Shown: one piece after another, positions 7,613 to 14,728 of the stretch
Numbering within the stretch: the first letter of the stretch is position 1
How the letters are laid out: each line of letters opens with the position of its first letter
NCBI GenBank assembly: GCA_002347645.1
Contig: DDYF01000059.1
Location: 50,948 to 72,710, forward strand
Direction of reading: 5' to 3'
Length of the DNA: 21,763 nt
Source of the DNA: Thermoleophilia bacterium UBA2241
GTDB taxonomy: Bacteria > Actinomycetota > Thermoleophilia > UBA2241
Made by a program: the position numbers and the translations under genes
The notes under the pieces: model-generated
What the model was told of the DNA's origin: nothing
Database searches by the model: none
The model's input: only the letters and a program-made list of their open reading frames with translations

Positions 7613-8845
7613 ATGCCAGCAGCGCACGAAGACCTGCGACCCAGGAGCCACGACGCGATCGCGCAGCTCCTGCAGAAGGGCGTCGAGATCCCCAATCCCC
7701 TCACGCTGGACATCGGGCCGGAGGTCGACCTGGACCGGGTCTCCGGGAATGGGGTCAAGCTCTACCCGGGCTGTCGCGTGTACGGCGCCAGGACCGTCAT
7801 CTCGGCCGGGGTGAAGCTCGGCGCCGAGGGCCCCGTCACCGTCGACGACTGCCGTCTCGGCCCGGGCGTCGAGCTCAAGGGCGGCTCCTTCAAGGGCTCG
7901 GTGTTCCTCGCGAAGGCGAACATGGGGCCCGGAGCGCAGGTGCGCGAGGCGTGCCTCCTCGAGGAGGAGGCCAACGGCGCGCACTGCGTCGGTCTCAAGC
8001 AGACGATCCTCTTCCCCTTCGTGACGCTGGGGAGCCTCATCAACTTCTGCGACTGCCTCCTGGCCGGCGGCACGAGCCGCAAGGACCACAGCGAGGTCGG
8101 CAGTTCGTACATCCACTTCAACTTCACGCCGGATGGCAACAAGACGACGCCGTCGCTGTTCGGTGACGTTCCTCGCGGCGTCATGCTCGACCGGCCGCCG
8201 ATCTTCCTCGGCGGACAAGGCGGCGTGGTGGGCCCGGTCCGGGTCGGGTTCGGCACCGTCGTGGCCGCCGGCTCGATCCTGCGCCGCGACGTGCTCGCCG
8301 ACGGCAAGCTCGTCGTCGGGTCCTCGCATCACGGTGTCGTACGCGACCACGTGCCGAACTCGTATCCGGACCTGATGCGGGTGGTCGCCAACAACCTCGT
8401 CTACATGGCGAACCTGGTCGCGCTCGAACAGTGGTACGTGCACGTGCGCCGGCGCTTCTTCGTCGCCCAGGAGCTGGGCGAGCTCGTCTACGAGGGCGCG
8501 CTCGAGGTGCTGGCGGCGGCGAAGCGGGAGCGCGCGAAGCGCCTCGCGGCGATGGCCGCGAAGGTCCCGGCCGGCGAGGCGGGCCGGGACGCCCTGCGCG
8601 CACGCGCCGGCGACGTCGGCGCCCTGTTCGACGACGAGCCGCCGGCGGCCGGGCGCGAGGCGTTCCTCGCGGCGTTCGACGCCGCGACCGCCGGCGCCGA
8701 CGCGGCCGCCTACACCACCACTGTCCAGCAGTTGCCCGGCGACGTGATCGCCGCCGGCGCCGAGTGGCTGCAACGGGTCGTCGACACGCTCTGCGCCCAG
8801 GCCGCCGAGCTGCTGCAGCCGCTGCGCCCGTTCCGCGAACGGTGA
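7613..8845 (+). CDS. GlmU-like left-handed beta-helix protein (putative UDP-GlcNAc pathway acyl/nucleotidyl transferase)
   Basis: This 410-residue protein carries a hexapeptide-repeat left-handed beta-helix (about residues 20-260) and a helical C-terminal part (about 265-410). Strongly conserved-looking stretches are NFCDCLLAGGTSRKDHSE near residue 143 and FLGGQGGVVGP near 198. I recognise it as the family often labelled UDP-N-acetylglucosamine pyrophosphorylase in anaerobic bacteria, although it lacks the Rossmann-like uridyltransferase domain of true GlmU; an acyltransferase role is equally plausible. glmM follows after 26 bases, supporting an amino-sugar role. ATG at 7613 is chosen because the family-like sequence begins soon after (QLLQKGVEIPNP); its ribosome site (GGGCGG) is weak. 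In-frame upstream starts such as TTG at 7520 would add an Arg-rich extension that looks non-coding. Confidence 0.82.
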   Translation: MPAAHEDLRPRSHDAIAQLLQKGVEIPNPLTLDIGPEVDLDRVSGNGVKLYPGCRVYGARTVISAGVKLGAEGPVTVDDCRLGPGVELKGGSFKGSVFLAKANMGPGAQVREACLLEEEANGAHCVGLKQTILFPFVTLGSLINFCDCLLAGGTSRKDHSEVGSSYIHFNFTPDGNKTTPSLFGDVPRGVMLDRPPIFLGGQGGVVGPVRVGFGTVVAAGSILRRDVLADGKLVVGSSHHGVVRDHVPNSYPDLMRVVANNLVYMANLVALEQWYVHVRRRFFVAQELGELVYEGALEVLAAAKRERAKRLAAMAAKVPAGEAGRDALRARAGDVGALFDDEPPAAGREAFLAAFDAATAGADAAAYTTTVQQLPGDVIAAGAEWLQRVVDTLCAQAAELLQPLRPFRER

Positions 8846-8871
8846 CGAGTCCCCGAGAGTGAGGAGAGGCC

Positions 8872-10221
8872 ATGGGTAGGTTGTTCGGGACCGACGGCAT
8901 CAGGGGCGAGGCCAACCGCTACCCTATGGACGCCGCCACGGCGTTCGCCGCCGGGCAGGCCGTCACGCACGTCCTCAAGAAGAGGGACCACACGACGCGG
9001 ATCATCATCGGCAAGGACACGCGCATCTCGGGCTACATGCTCGAGAGCGCGCTCGAATCTGGCATCACGTCGATGGGCGGAGAGCCGCTGCTGGTGGGCG
9101 TCCTGCCGACGCCGGGCATCGCCTTCATGACCGAGAGCATGCGCGCCGACGCCGGCATCGTCATCTCGGCCTCGCACAACCCCTTCGAGGACAACGGCAT
9201 CAAGATCTTCTCCGGCCGGGGCTTCAAGCTCTCGGACAAGCAGGAGGAGGAGATCGAGGAGCTCATGCTGGGCGGCGAGCTGCCCGAGATGGTGCCCCCG
9301 TCGGGGGAGATGGGGCGCGCGTACCGGCTGCCGGACGCTCACGGGAGGTACATCGTCTTCCTCAAGAACACCTTCCCGCGCAGCCTCTCGCTCGAGGGCA
9401 TGAAGATCGCCCTGGATGTCGCCAACGGCGCGACGTACAGGGTGGCGCCGGAGACGCTGGGGGAGCTGGGCGCCGACCTGACGGTCATCCACGATGAGCC
9501 CGACGGCCTCAACATCAACCGCGACTGCGGCTCGCAGCACACGGCCGACCTGCGCCGGGCGGTCGTCGAGAGCGGTGCGGCCGTCGGCCTGGCTTTCGAC
9601 GGCGACGGCGACCGTCTCATCGCCGTCGACGAGAAGGGCACCGAGATCACCGGCGACCAGATCCTCATCATCTGCGCCCGCATGCTCAAGGAGGAGGGCA
9701 AGCTCGCCAACGGCCTCCTCGTCAGCACCGTGATGAGCAACCTCGGGCTCACGGTCGCGTGCAAGAAGTACGGCTTCACCCATCACGCGGCCAAGGTGGG
9801 CGACCGCTACGTGCTCGAAGACATGCAGCGGCTCGGCGCGGTGATCGGCGGTGAGGAGTCGGGCCACATGATCTTCCTCGACCACCACACGACGGGCGAC
9901 GGCATCCTCACGGCGCTGCAACTGCTGTCGGCGATGCTCAAGACGGGCAAGCCGCTGTCGGAGCTGGCCTCCCTGATGGACGTCTTCCCGCAGAAGCTCA
10001 TCAACGTCGACGTCAAGAGCAAGCCCGACATCGCCACTGTGCCGGCGATCGTCGAGGCGATCGCGCAGGTCGAGGCCGAGCTCAAAGACCAGGGGCGCGT
10101 CCTCGTGCGCTACTCGGGCACGCAGAACATGTGCCGAGTCATGGTAGAGGGCCCGACGAAGGCGGCGACCGAGACGTACTGTACCCAGGTCGCCGAGGTC
10201 GTCAAGGCCGCCATCGGCTGA
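8872..10221 (+). CDS. glmM: Phosphoglucosamine mutase
   Basis: This 449-residue alpha-D-phosphohexomutase converts glucosamine-6-phosphate to glucosamine-1-phosphate for UDP-GlcNAc and hence peptidoglycan. The signatures are in order: the N-terminal FGTDGIRGEAN, the phosphoserine loop ISASHNPF with active Ser101, the metal loop DGDGDR at 243-248, the sugar-specificity loop GGEESGH with Glu328/Glu329, and the C-terminal phosphate loop RYSGTQNMCRVMVEG. GlmM usually has SGTEP in the last loop; here Gln-Asn replaces Glu-Pro, a variant I believe occurs in some anaerobe GlmMs. Length matches the family (about 445-450). GAGGAGA at 8861-8867 precedes the ATG. It lies between the beta-helix gene (26 bases) and the nagB-like gene (55 bases), almost certainly in one operon. 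Phosphomannomutase is a less likely alternative. Confidence 0.93.
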   Translation: MGRLFGTDGIRGEANRYPMDAATAFAAGQAVTHVLKKRDHTTRIIIGKDTRISGYMLESALESGITSMGGEPLLVGVLPTPGIAFMTESMRADAGIVISASHNPFEDNGIKIFSGRGFKLSDKQEEEIEELMLGGELPEMVPPSGEMGRAYRLPDAHGRYIVFLKNTFPRSLSLEGMKIALDVANGATYRVAPETLGELGADLTVIHDEPDGLNINRDCGSQHTADLRRAVVESGAAVGLAFDGDGDRLIAVDEKGTEITGDQILIICARMLKEEGKLANGLLVSTVMSNLGLTVACKKYGFTHHAAKVGDRYVLEDMQRLGAVIGGEESGHMIFLDHHTTGDGILTALQLLSAMLKTGKPLSELASLMDVFPQKLINVDVKSKPDIATVPAIVEAIAQVEAELKDQGRVLVRYSGTQNMCRVMVEGPTKAATETYCTQVAEVVKAAIG

Positions 10222-10276
10222 CCGCCGGCCGGCCAGCGTCTGCACAGGCGACGGGAGCGTCCGGGAGGGAGCCCGC

Positions 10277-11299
10277 ATGTCGTTCACCATCCACGTCACG
10301 GCCGACTTCGACCAGATGAGCGCGGTCGCGGCCGACGTCGTCCTCCGCGACGTCGGCGAGAAGCTGCAGAGCCAGGGCGCGTACGTCCTCGGCCTGGCCA
10401 CCGGCAACTCGCCTACCGGTCTGTACAAGCACCTCGCCAAGGCCTGCAACGCCGGCGCGATCGACGCGTCCCGCGTCCGGACGTTCAACCTCGACGAGTA
10501 CGTGGGCCTGCCGGGTGAGAACGCGCAGCAGCGCGCCCTGCACCGCGAGTCGTACAGCTACTTCATGACCACCGAGCTCTTCGGGCTCATGCGGAGCAAG
10601 TTCGGCGAGACGAACGTCCCCTGGGGGACGCTCGTGGACCAGGCCGAGTTGGTGGACGCCCTCGTGGGCCGGCGAAGCGACTGCGAGTTGCAGGGCGCGG
10701 ACAAGGGCAAGGCGGTCGTGATCGGAGACGGCGCGACCGGCGTTCTGAAGACGATCAAGGACGAGATCCTCGACGCCTACGACGCGAAGATCGGCGCCGC
10801 CGGCGGCATCGACCTCCACGTCGTCGGCGTCGGCGGCCGCGGGCACGTGGCCTTCCACGAGAGCGGCATCCCCTTCCCGGGCAACAGGATGCTGCTCGTC
10901 AGGCTCGACGACAACACGGTCGAGAACGCCGTGGCCGACGGCCACTTCCGGACCGTCGACGAGAGCCCCCGTTACGCGATCTCCATGGGCGCCGAGCTCG
11001 TGTACGAGGCGCGTCGGGTCCTGTTGCTCGCCAACGGGGGGCGCAAGACCGGCCCCGTCGCCGAGTCGGTCCTGGGCGACGTCACGTGCGACGTGCCGAT
11101 CAGCTACGGGCAGGACTACGTCGTACGCGGCGGCGACCTCGCGTACGTGCTCGACGAGGACGCTGCCGCCGACGTGCTCGCGCAGCGTGAGGCGGTACTC
11201 GCGAAGGGCTGCGCCATCGTCGACCACCGCGGCGAGCCGTACACGCGGGTCGCCGACCTGGCCTTCAGCCGGGACCCCGAGAGCGGGCTCGTGGGGTAG
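10277..11299 (+). CDS. NagB-like glucosamine-6-phosphate isomerase/deaminase, divergent
   Basis: This 340-residue protein has the sugar-isomerase fold signatures of NagB: a phosphate loop ATGNSPTGLYK (41-51), FNLDEYVGLP (70-79) with Asp73 matching the E. coli proton-transfer Asp72, and VGVGGRGHVAFHE with His190 and Glu195 matching His143 and Glu148. The aspartate of the usual GNDGH (Asp141 in E. coli) is Arg188 here. The protein is about 70 residues longer than typical NagB (about 266), mostly an insert around 125-170 and a longer tail. NagB interconverts fructose-6-phosphate plus ammonia with glucosamine-6-phosphate. Next to glmM, a biosynthetic (aminating) direction or a related sugar-phosphate reaction is plausible, but that is inference. 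GGGAGG at 10263-10268 supports the ATG. Confidence 0.85.
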   Translation: MSFTIHVTADFDQMSAVAADVVLRDVGEKLQSQGAYVLGLATGNSPTGLYKHLAKACNAGAIDASRVRTFNLDEYVGLPGENAQQRALHRESYSYFMTTELFGLMRSKFGETNVPWGTLVDQAELVDALVGRRSDCELQGADKGKAVVIGDGATGVLKTIKDEILDAYDAKIGAAGGIDLHVVGVGGRGHVAFHESGIPFPGNRMLLVRLDDNTVENAVADGHFRTVDESPRYAISMGAELVYEARRVLLLANGGRKTGPVAESVLGDVTCDVPISYGQDYVVRGGDLAYVLDEDAAADVLAQREAVLAKGCAIVDHRGEPYTRVADLAFSRDPESGLVG

Positions 11300-11321
11300 C
11301 GGGCGCGCCTCCCTGGGCGGA

Positions 11322-12248
11322 GTGACGGCCGTGGATGCCGACGCCGCGCTCGCGCGCCTCGTCGAGCAGCGCGGGCCCCTCACGGGGGCGGAGTTGCTGG
11401 CGGCCCTGCCGCCGGGTAGCTCGGCCTTCGGCTGCTGGAGGGCGGCGAAGAGGTCCGAGCGCGTGGACGTCCGGGCCGTGGGGGCGCGGTACCTCCGGCT
11501 GGACCAGAAGGTCGAAGGCTACGCGCGCCTCTCGCCATCCATCCTGCGCGAGTTCCTGACGTACACGGTCGTCGGCGCCGTCGGCGACGCGACCGCGCTC
11601 GAGCGCAAGGCGGCCGAGGTACTCGCCCACGCGCGCGCCGTGAGCCGCGCCAAGTTCGAGCTCGCCGCCGGGGTGATCGGCGGCATCGCCGCGCGCCTGG
11701 CCGACGATGCGACGGCGACCGGACGCGCCTGCGTCTTCATCGCCGGGGACGTCGTCTACGAGATGGCGCACGACGTCCCCCGGCCCGAGCGCAGCACCGG
11801 CCGCATGGTCCGCGGGTCAGACCTCGACCTCGTCGTCTTGGTCGACGACGCGGCACCCGACGCGCTCCTCGAACGGCTCGACGACGAGATCTACCAGCAG
11901 AAGTACCGTCACCTCATCAATCCGTCCGCGCGGGAGGAGATCGACTACATCGTCAAGCGGATGTCCCGGCTGCGCCAGCAGATGGCCTTCGACTCCTTCA
12001 AGAGGATGGTCGCCTGCAAGGTCCTGCAGGAAGGCGTCTTCCTGCACGGCGACCGGGACCTGTTCGCGGCCGCCAAGGCCCTGCTCGACGACTCCGGCGT
12101 CGCGCGAAGGCTCGTCGAGCTCGAGGCCGAGGCCGCCCGGCGTCGCCGCGAGGCCGAGGAACGCCTGCTCGCGACCGAGCCCGGCCGGCTCGGTGCCGAC
12201 GAGCTGCACCTCTTCTTCACCGCCGACGAGTCCGAGGAGTTCGAGTAG
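11322..12248 (+). CDS. Nucleotidyltransferase-fold protein
   Basis: This 308-residue protein contains a polymerase-beta-type nucleotidyltransferase motif, GSDLDLVVLVDD, at residues 165-176, with Asp167 and Asp169 as likely metal ligands and Asp208 (EEIDYIVKRM) as a candidate third acidic residue. The N-terminal 160 residues are helical and unrecognised; the C-terminus is an Arg/Glu-rich helix. The substrate cannot be told: family members modify RNA, proteins, antibiotics or small molecules. It begins 22 bases after the nagB-like gene and is the last gene before a strong hairpin, so it belongs to the amino-sugar operon. GTG at 11322 follows GGCGGA; GTG at 11331 is an alternative. No toxin-antitoxin partner (HEPN) is adjacent. 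Confidence 0.75.
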   Translation: MTAVDADAALARLVEQRGPLTGAELLAALPPGSSAFGCWRAAKRSERVDVRAVGARYLRLDQKVEGYARLSPSILREFLTYTVVGAVGDATALERKAAEVLAHARAVSRAKFELAAGVIGGIAARLADDATATGRACVFIAGDVVYEMAHDVPRPERSTGRMVRGSDLDLVVLVDDAAPDALLERLDDEIYQQKYRHLINPSAREEIDYIVKRMSRLRQQMAFDSFKRMVACKVLQEGVFLHGDRDLFAAAKALLDDSGVARRLVELEAEAARRRREAEERLLATEPGRLGADELHLFFTADESEEFE

Positions 12249-12310
12249 GCCGGCCGTCGCATGACCGGCAGTGACTCCGGTCGGCTGCCATCAGACTCGA
12301 GACGGAACGA

Positions 12311-12356
12311 GTCGCGCCGCCGCCCGCCGAGCAGCGTCGGCGGGCGGCGGCGCGAC
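12311..12356. terminator. Perfect 20-bp GC hairpin between convergent genes
   Basis: Bases 12311-12330 are the exact reverse complement of 12337-12356, with loop GCAGCG. It sits between the end of the four-gene plus-strand operon and the end of the minus-strand peroxiredoxin gene, so it can serve both. No U-tract is present in either direction. Confidence 0.75.
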
Positions 12357-12385
12357 AGGGACTCACCCCGCCCGCAGGACGGGGA

Positions 12386-13099
12386 TCACGTGTCCTTGGG
12401 GTTCCACACCTCCCAGACGCGCCCGACCAGGTCGGGCCCGGGGCGCAGCACCTTCTTGCCCGGCTCCCAGCCGGAGGGCATCACCTCGGCGCCCTTCGTC
12501 TCGCGCACGTGTTGATACGCCTTGATCTGCCGCAGCGACTCTTCGACCCTGCGACCGACGGGCGGGGTGAGGACTTCCATCGCCTGGATCACGCCGTCAG
12601 GGTCGATGATGAAACGGCCGCGGACGTCGACGCCGGCCTGGTCGTCGTAGACGCCGTAGGCCTTCCCAAGATGGCCGCCCGCATCCGCCAGCATGGGGAA
12701 GGGCACGCCGCCCTCGACCATCTTCGCGAGTTCCTGCTCGTGCCAGATCTTGTGGACGAACTGCGAGTCGACGCTGGCGGAAAGCACCTCGACGCCGAGC
12801 GCCTGGAACTCGTCATACTTCTCGGCGACCGCCGAGATCTCGGTCGGTCACACGAAGGTGAAGTCACCCGGGTAGAAGCAGAGGACCACCCACTTGCCGA
12901 GGTAGTCCGACAGCTTCACCTGGGTGAAGGCGCCCTTGTGGTACGCGGGCGCGGTGAAGTCCGGGGCAGGACGTCCGACCATGATGTCTGCCACGCTCTT
13001 GACCTCCTGTTCGAGCCCCTTCCCCTCGCCCGTCGCGGACGGCTCGTCCCCCGCGACGGACCCCGTTGGACGGGCGCAACCGATGGCTTGCTCCGCCAT
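12386..13099 (-). CDS. Selenocysteine-containing AhpC-type peroxiredoxin
   Basis: A 237-residue peroxiredoxin is encoded if TGA at 12850-12848 is read as selenocysteine. The two halves are in the same frame and join as LCFYPGDFTFV-U-PTEISAVAEKY, so the TGA (codon 84) falls exactly on the peroxidatic cysteine of the family motif. Downstream family features are intact: SASVDSQFVHKIW, GGVPFPMLADAGG, RGRFIIDPDGVIQAMEVL and PSGWEPGKK. The usual resolving cysteine (EVCP) is Met207, and no Cys occurs after residue 84; the only others are Cys8 and Cys74. It should reduce hydroperoxides in the cytoplasm by a 1-Sec mechanism with an external thiol. AAGGAGGT (plus 13109-13116) gives a strong ribosome site for ATG 13099; an internal GTG at 12994 also follows GGAGG. 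A Cys-to-stop mutation or sequencing error is the main alternative. Confidence 0.85.
12800..12849 (-). promoter_or_regulatory. Candidate bacterial SECIS region downstream of the TGA
   Basis: Two hairpins are possible on the minus strand. The first begins within the TGA (12849-12827): GACCG/CGGTC plus CCGA/TCGG with one bulged A and loop GATC. The second (12827-12800) pairs CGCC with GGCG and GAA with TTC around a 2x2 internal loop, leaving a 10-base loop that begins with GU about 30 bases after the TGA. A G or GU at the start of the apical loop at this distance fits known bacterial SECIS elements. This was folded by eye only. Confidence 0.45.
12848..12850 (-). other. In-frame TGA, likely selenocysteine codon (Sec84)
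   Basis: On the minus strand the codons read TTC GTG TGA CCG ACC GAG. In Cys homologues this position is TGC or TGT within FTFVCPTE. Family-typical coding sequence flanks the TGA on both sides with no frameshift. Confidence 0.82.
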
Positions 13100-13126
13100 A
13101 CTCTGCGCACCTCCTTCTCGGAATGT

Positions 13127-13146
13127 CCGCGAGCACCGGCTCGCGG
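13127..13146 (-). other. 7-bp stem-loop in the leader of the selenoprotein gene
   Basis: CCGCGAG (13127-13133) pairs exactly with CTCGCGG (13140-13146) around a 6-base loop, ten bases upstream of the ribosome site of the minus-strand gene. It could be an operator, an RNA hairpin or chance in GC-rich DNA. Confidence 0.3.
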
Positions 13147-13190
13147 CCTGCACGCGACCTTCACGGGTCCAGGGCGGCCGCGTTGCGCAG

Positions 13191-13196
13191 AGGATA
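13191..13196 (-). promoter_or_regulatory. Candidate -10 box (TATCCT) for the selenoprotein gene
   Basis: Read on the minus strand, TATCCT lies about 90 bases upstream of the ATG at 13099. No strong -35 is visible. It is the most AT-rich stretch of this divergent intergenic region. Confidence 0.35.
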
Positions 13197-13258
13197 GCAG
13201 GGCGAGCGGCGACAGCCGCCGTTTCTCGGCCTCGTGCTGCCCTTCGTGTCGGCCCGGC

Positions 13259-13269
13259 GTAGAATCGGC
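13259..13269 (+). promoter_or_regulatory. Candidate -10 element, probably giving a leaderless mRNA
   Basis: GTAGAATCGGC here is identical to 929-939. TAGAAT ends at 13265 and the ATG is at 13274, only 8 bases later, so transcription should begin at or next to the start codon. No Shine-Dalgarno sequence precedes that ATG. Confidence 0.55.
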
Positions 13270-13273
13270 CATC

Positions 13274-14728
13274 ATGGACGAATCCGCCGCTCTCGAGGTG
13301 ACTGCGGTGCGGGCCGTCGAGACCGGCGACGCCGACCGGGCGCTCTGGTCTGACGCCGACCGCGAGTGGGCCAGCCGCTCGGCGGCGGCCGAGGTCGGCG
13401 AGGGCGCGGACCCCGAGGTCTACCTGGCCCATCGCGCCCGGTTCGCCCTCGACCGTCTGGGCGGCCTCCGCCCCTCCGTGCCTCGCGTCGTGCGCGCCCT
13501 GCGCTGGCGGCCGTGGATCGGGGCGCTGGTCGTCGCCGGCGCGTTCGTCGCCGGCGTCGCCGTCGACCGCGTCGGCGGGGCGTCCAGCATCAACCTCCTG
13601 GCCCCGCCGGTCTACGCGCTGCTCGTCTGGAACCTCGCCGTCTACGCGATGCTCGCCGTGCGCCTCGCCGCGCGCCCCGCGTGGATCGGCCCGCTGCGCA
13701 CGCTGCTCGTACGGGTCGCCGGCGGGCTGCGGCGCGGCGCGCGCGGCGCCGAGGGACCCGGCGCCGGCCTCGCCGCGCTGCCCGGCGACTGGGCCCGACT
13801 GGCGACGCCGCTTTACTCGGCGCGCGCCGCGCGCGTGCTCCATCTGGCCGCCGCCGCCATGGCGCTCGGCGTCATCGCCGGCATGTACGTCCGCGGGCTG
13901 GCCTTCGAGTACCGCGCGACCTGGGAGAGCACCTTCCTCGGCGCCGACGAGGTGCGGGCACTCCTGGCGGCTGCTCTCTCGCCCGGATCCCTGCTGACGG
14001 GCGTCGCCGTGCCCGGCGTCGAAGGGATCGCGGCGATCCGCGCACCGGCGAGCGAGAACGCCGCGTCGTGGCTCCACCTTCTGGCGGGGAGCGTCGCCGC
14101 GGTCGTCGTGATCCCGCGTCTCGCGCTGGCCGCCGTTGTGGCCGTCGTCGAGCGGCGACGCGCGACGCGTCTTCCCGTAGCGCTGTCGGAGCCCTACTTC
14201 CAGCGCCTGCTCCGCGGCTTCAGCGCGGGCCCGGTCCAGGCGCACGTCTTCCCTTACAGCTACGCGGCCCCGTCCGAAGCGCTCGCGGGACTCGAGGCGA
14301 TCGTGTCGCGCGCCTTCGGGGGCAACGCGGCGGTCGCGGTCCAGGCGCCCCTGGCGTGGGGCGACGACGACGCGATCGCCGCGCTGGCGGTGCCTGACGG
14401 CGAGGGTCCCGTCGTGGCTCTGTTCAACCTGACCGCGACGCCTGAAGCCGAGGCCCACGGCGCGTTCCTCGATGCCCTGACGGCACGCGCCGGGGTCACG
14501 CGCCCGGTCGTCGCCGTCGTCGACGAGGCCGCCTTTCGGGCGCGGTGGCCCGGAGACGAGGAACGGCTCGCCGCGCGACGCACGGCCTGGAAGGACCTGT
14601 TCGCCGGCCGGCGGGTCGCGCCGCTGTTCGCCGACCTCGTCACACCAGACCTCGCTGCGGCGGAAGCGACCCTCGACGCCGCGCTCCAGGCCCGCCCCGG
14701 CGCGACGGGGGGAGAGGACGCGCCGTGA
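13274..14728 (+). CDS. DUF2868 family membrane protein
   Basis: This 484-residue protein starts with an acidic helical segment (1-75), followed by four probable membrane helices (about 81-98, 108-133, 188-210, 266-292) and a C-terminal cytoplasmic domain (about 300-484). I recognise it as DUF2868, normally found next to a DUF3482 GTPase, which is exactly what follows with a 4-base GTGA overlap (14725-14728). The pair probably forms a membrane GTPase system of unknown role. The frame stays open far upstream (to 12509), but that stretch is the antisense of the peroxiredoxin; ATG 13274 is chosen from the family-like N-terminus and the -10 element just upstream. Protein function is unknown. Confidence 0.85.
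   Translation: MDESAALEVTAVRAVETGDADRALWSDADREWASRSAAAEVGEGADPEVYLAHRARFALDRLGGLRPSVPRVVRALRWRPWIGALVVAGAFVAGVAVDRVGGASSINLLAPPVYALLVWNLAVYAMLAVRLAARPAWIGPLRTLLVRVAGGLRRGARGAEGPGAGLAALPGDWARLATPLYSARAARVLHLAAAAMALGVIAGMYVRGLAFEYRATWESTFLGADEVRALLAAALSPGSLLTGVAVPGVEGIAAIRAPASENAASWLHLLAGSVAAVVVIPRLALAAVVAVVERRRATRLPVALSEPYFQRLLRGFSAGPVQAHVFPYSYAAPSEALAGLEAIVSRAFGGNAAVAVQAPLAWGDDDAIAALAVPDGEGPVVALFNLTATPEAEAHGAFLDALTARAGVTRPVVAVVDEAAFRARWPGDEERLAARRTAWKDLFAGRRVAPLFADLVTPDLAAAEATLDAALQARPGATGGEDAP

Noticed and set aside
12386..13099. Peroxiredoxin pseudogene or frameshift
   Set aside because: There is no frame change, both halves are fully conserved in family motifs, the ribosome site is strong, and the only stop is a TGA precisely at the catalytic Cys. 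A point mutation or read error remains possible but is less likely than Sec.
12509..13273. N-terminal extension of the DUF2868 protein
   Set aside because: The frame is open, but the stretch is antisense to the peroxiredoxin and a promoter-like element lies just before the ATG at 13274.
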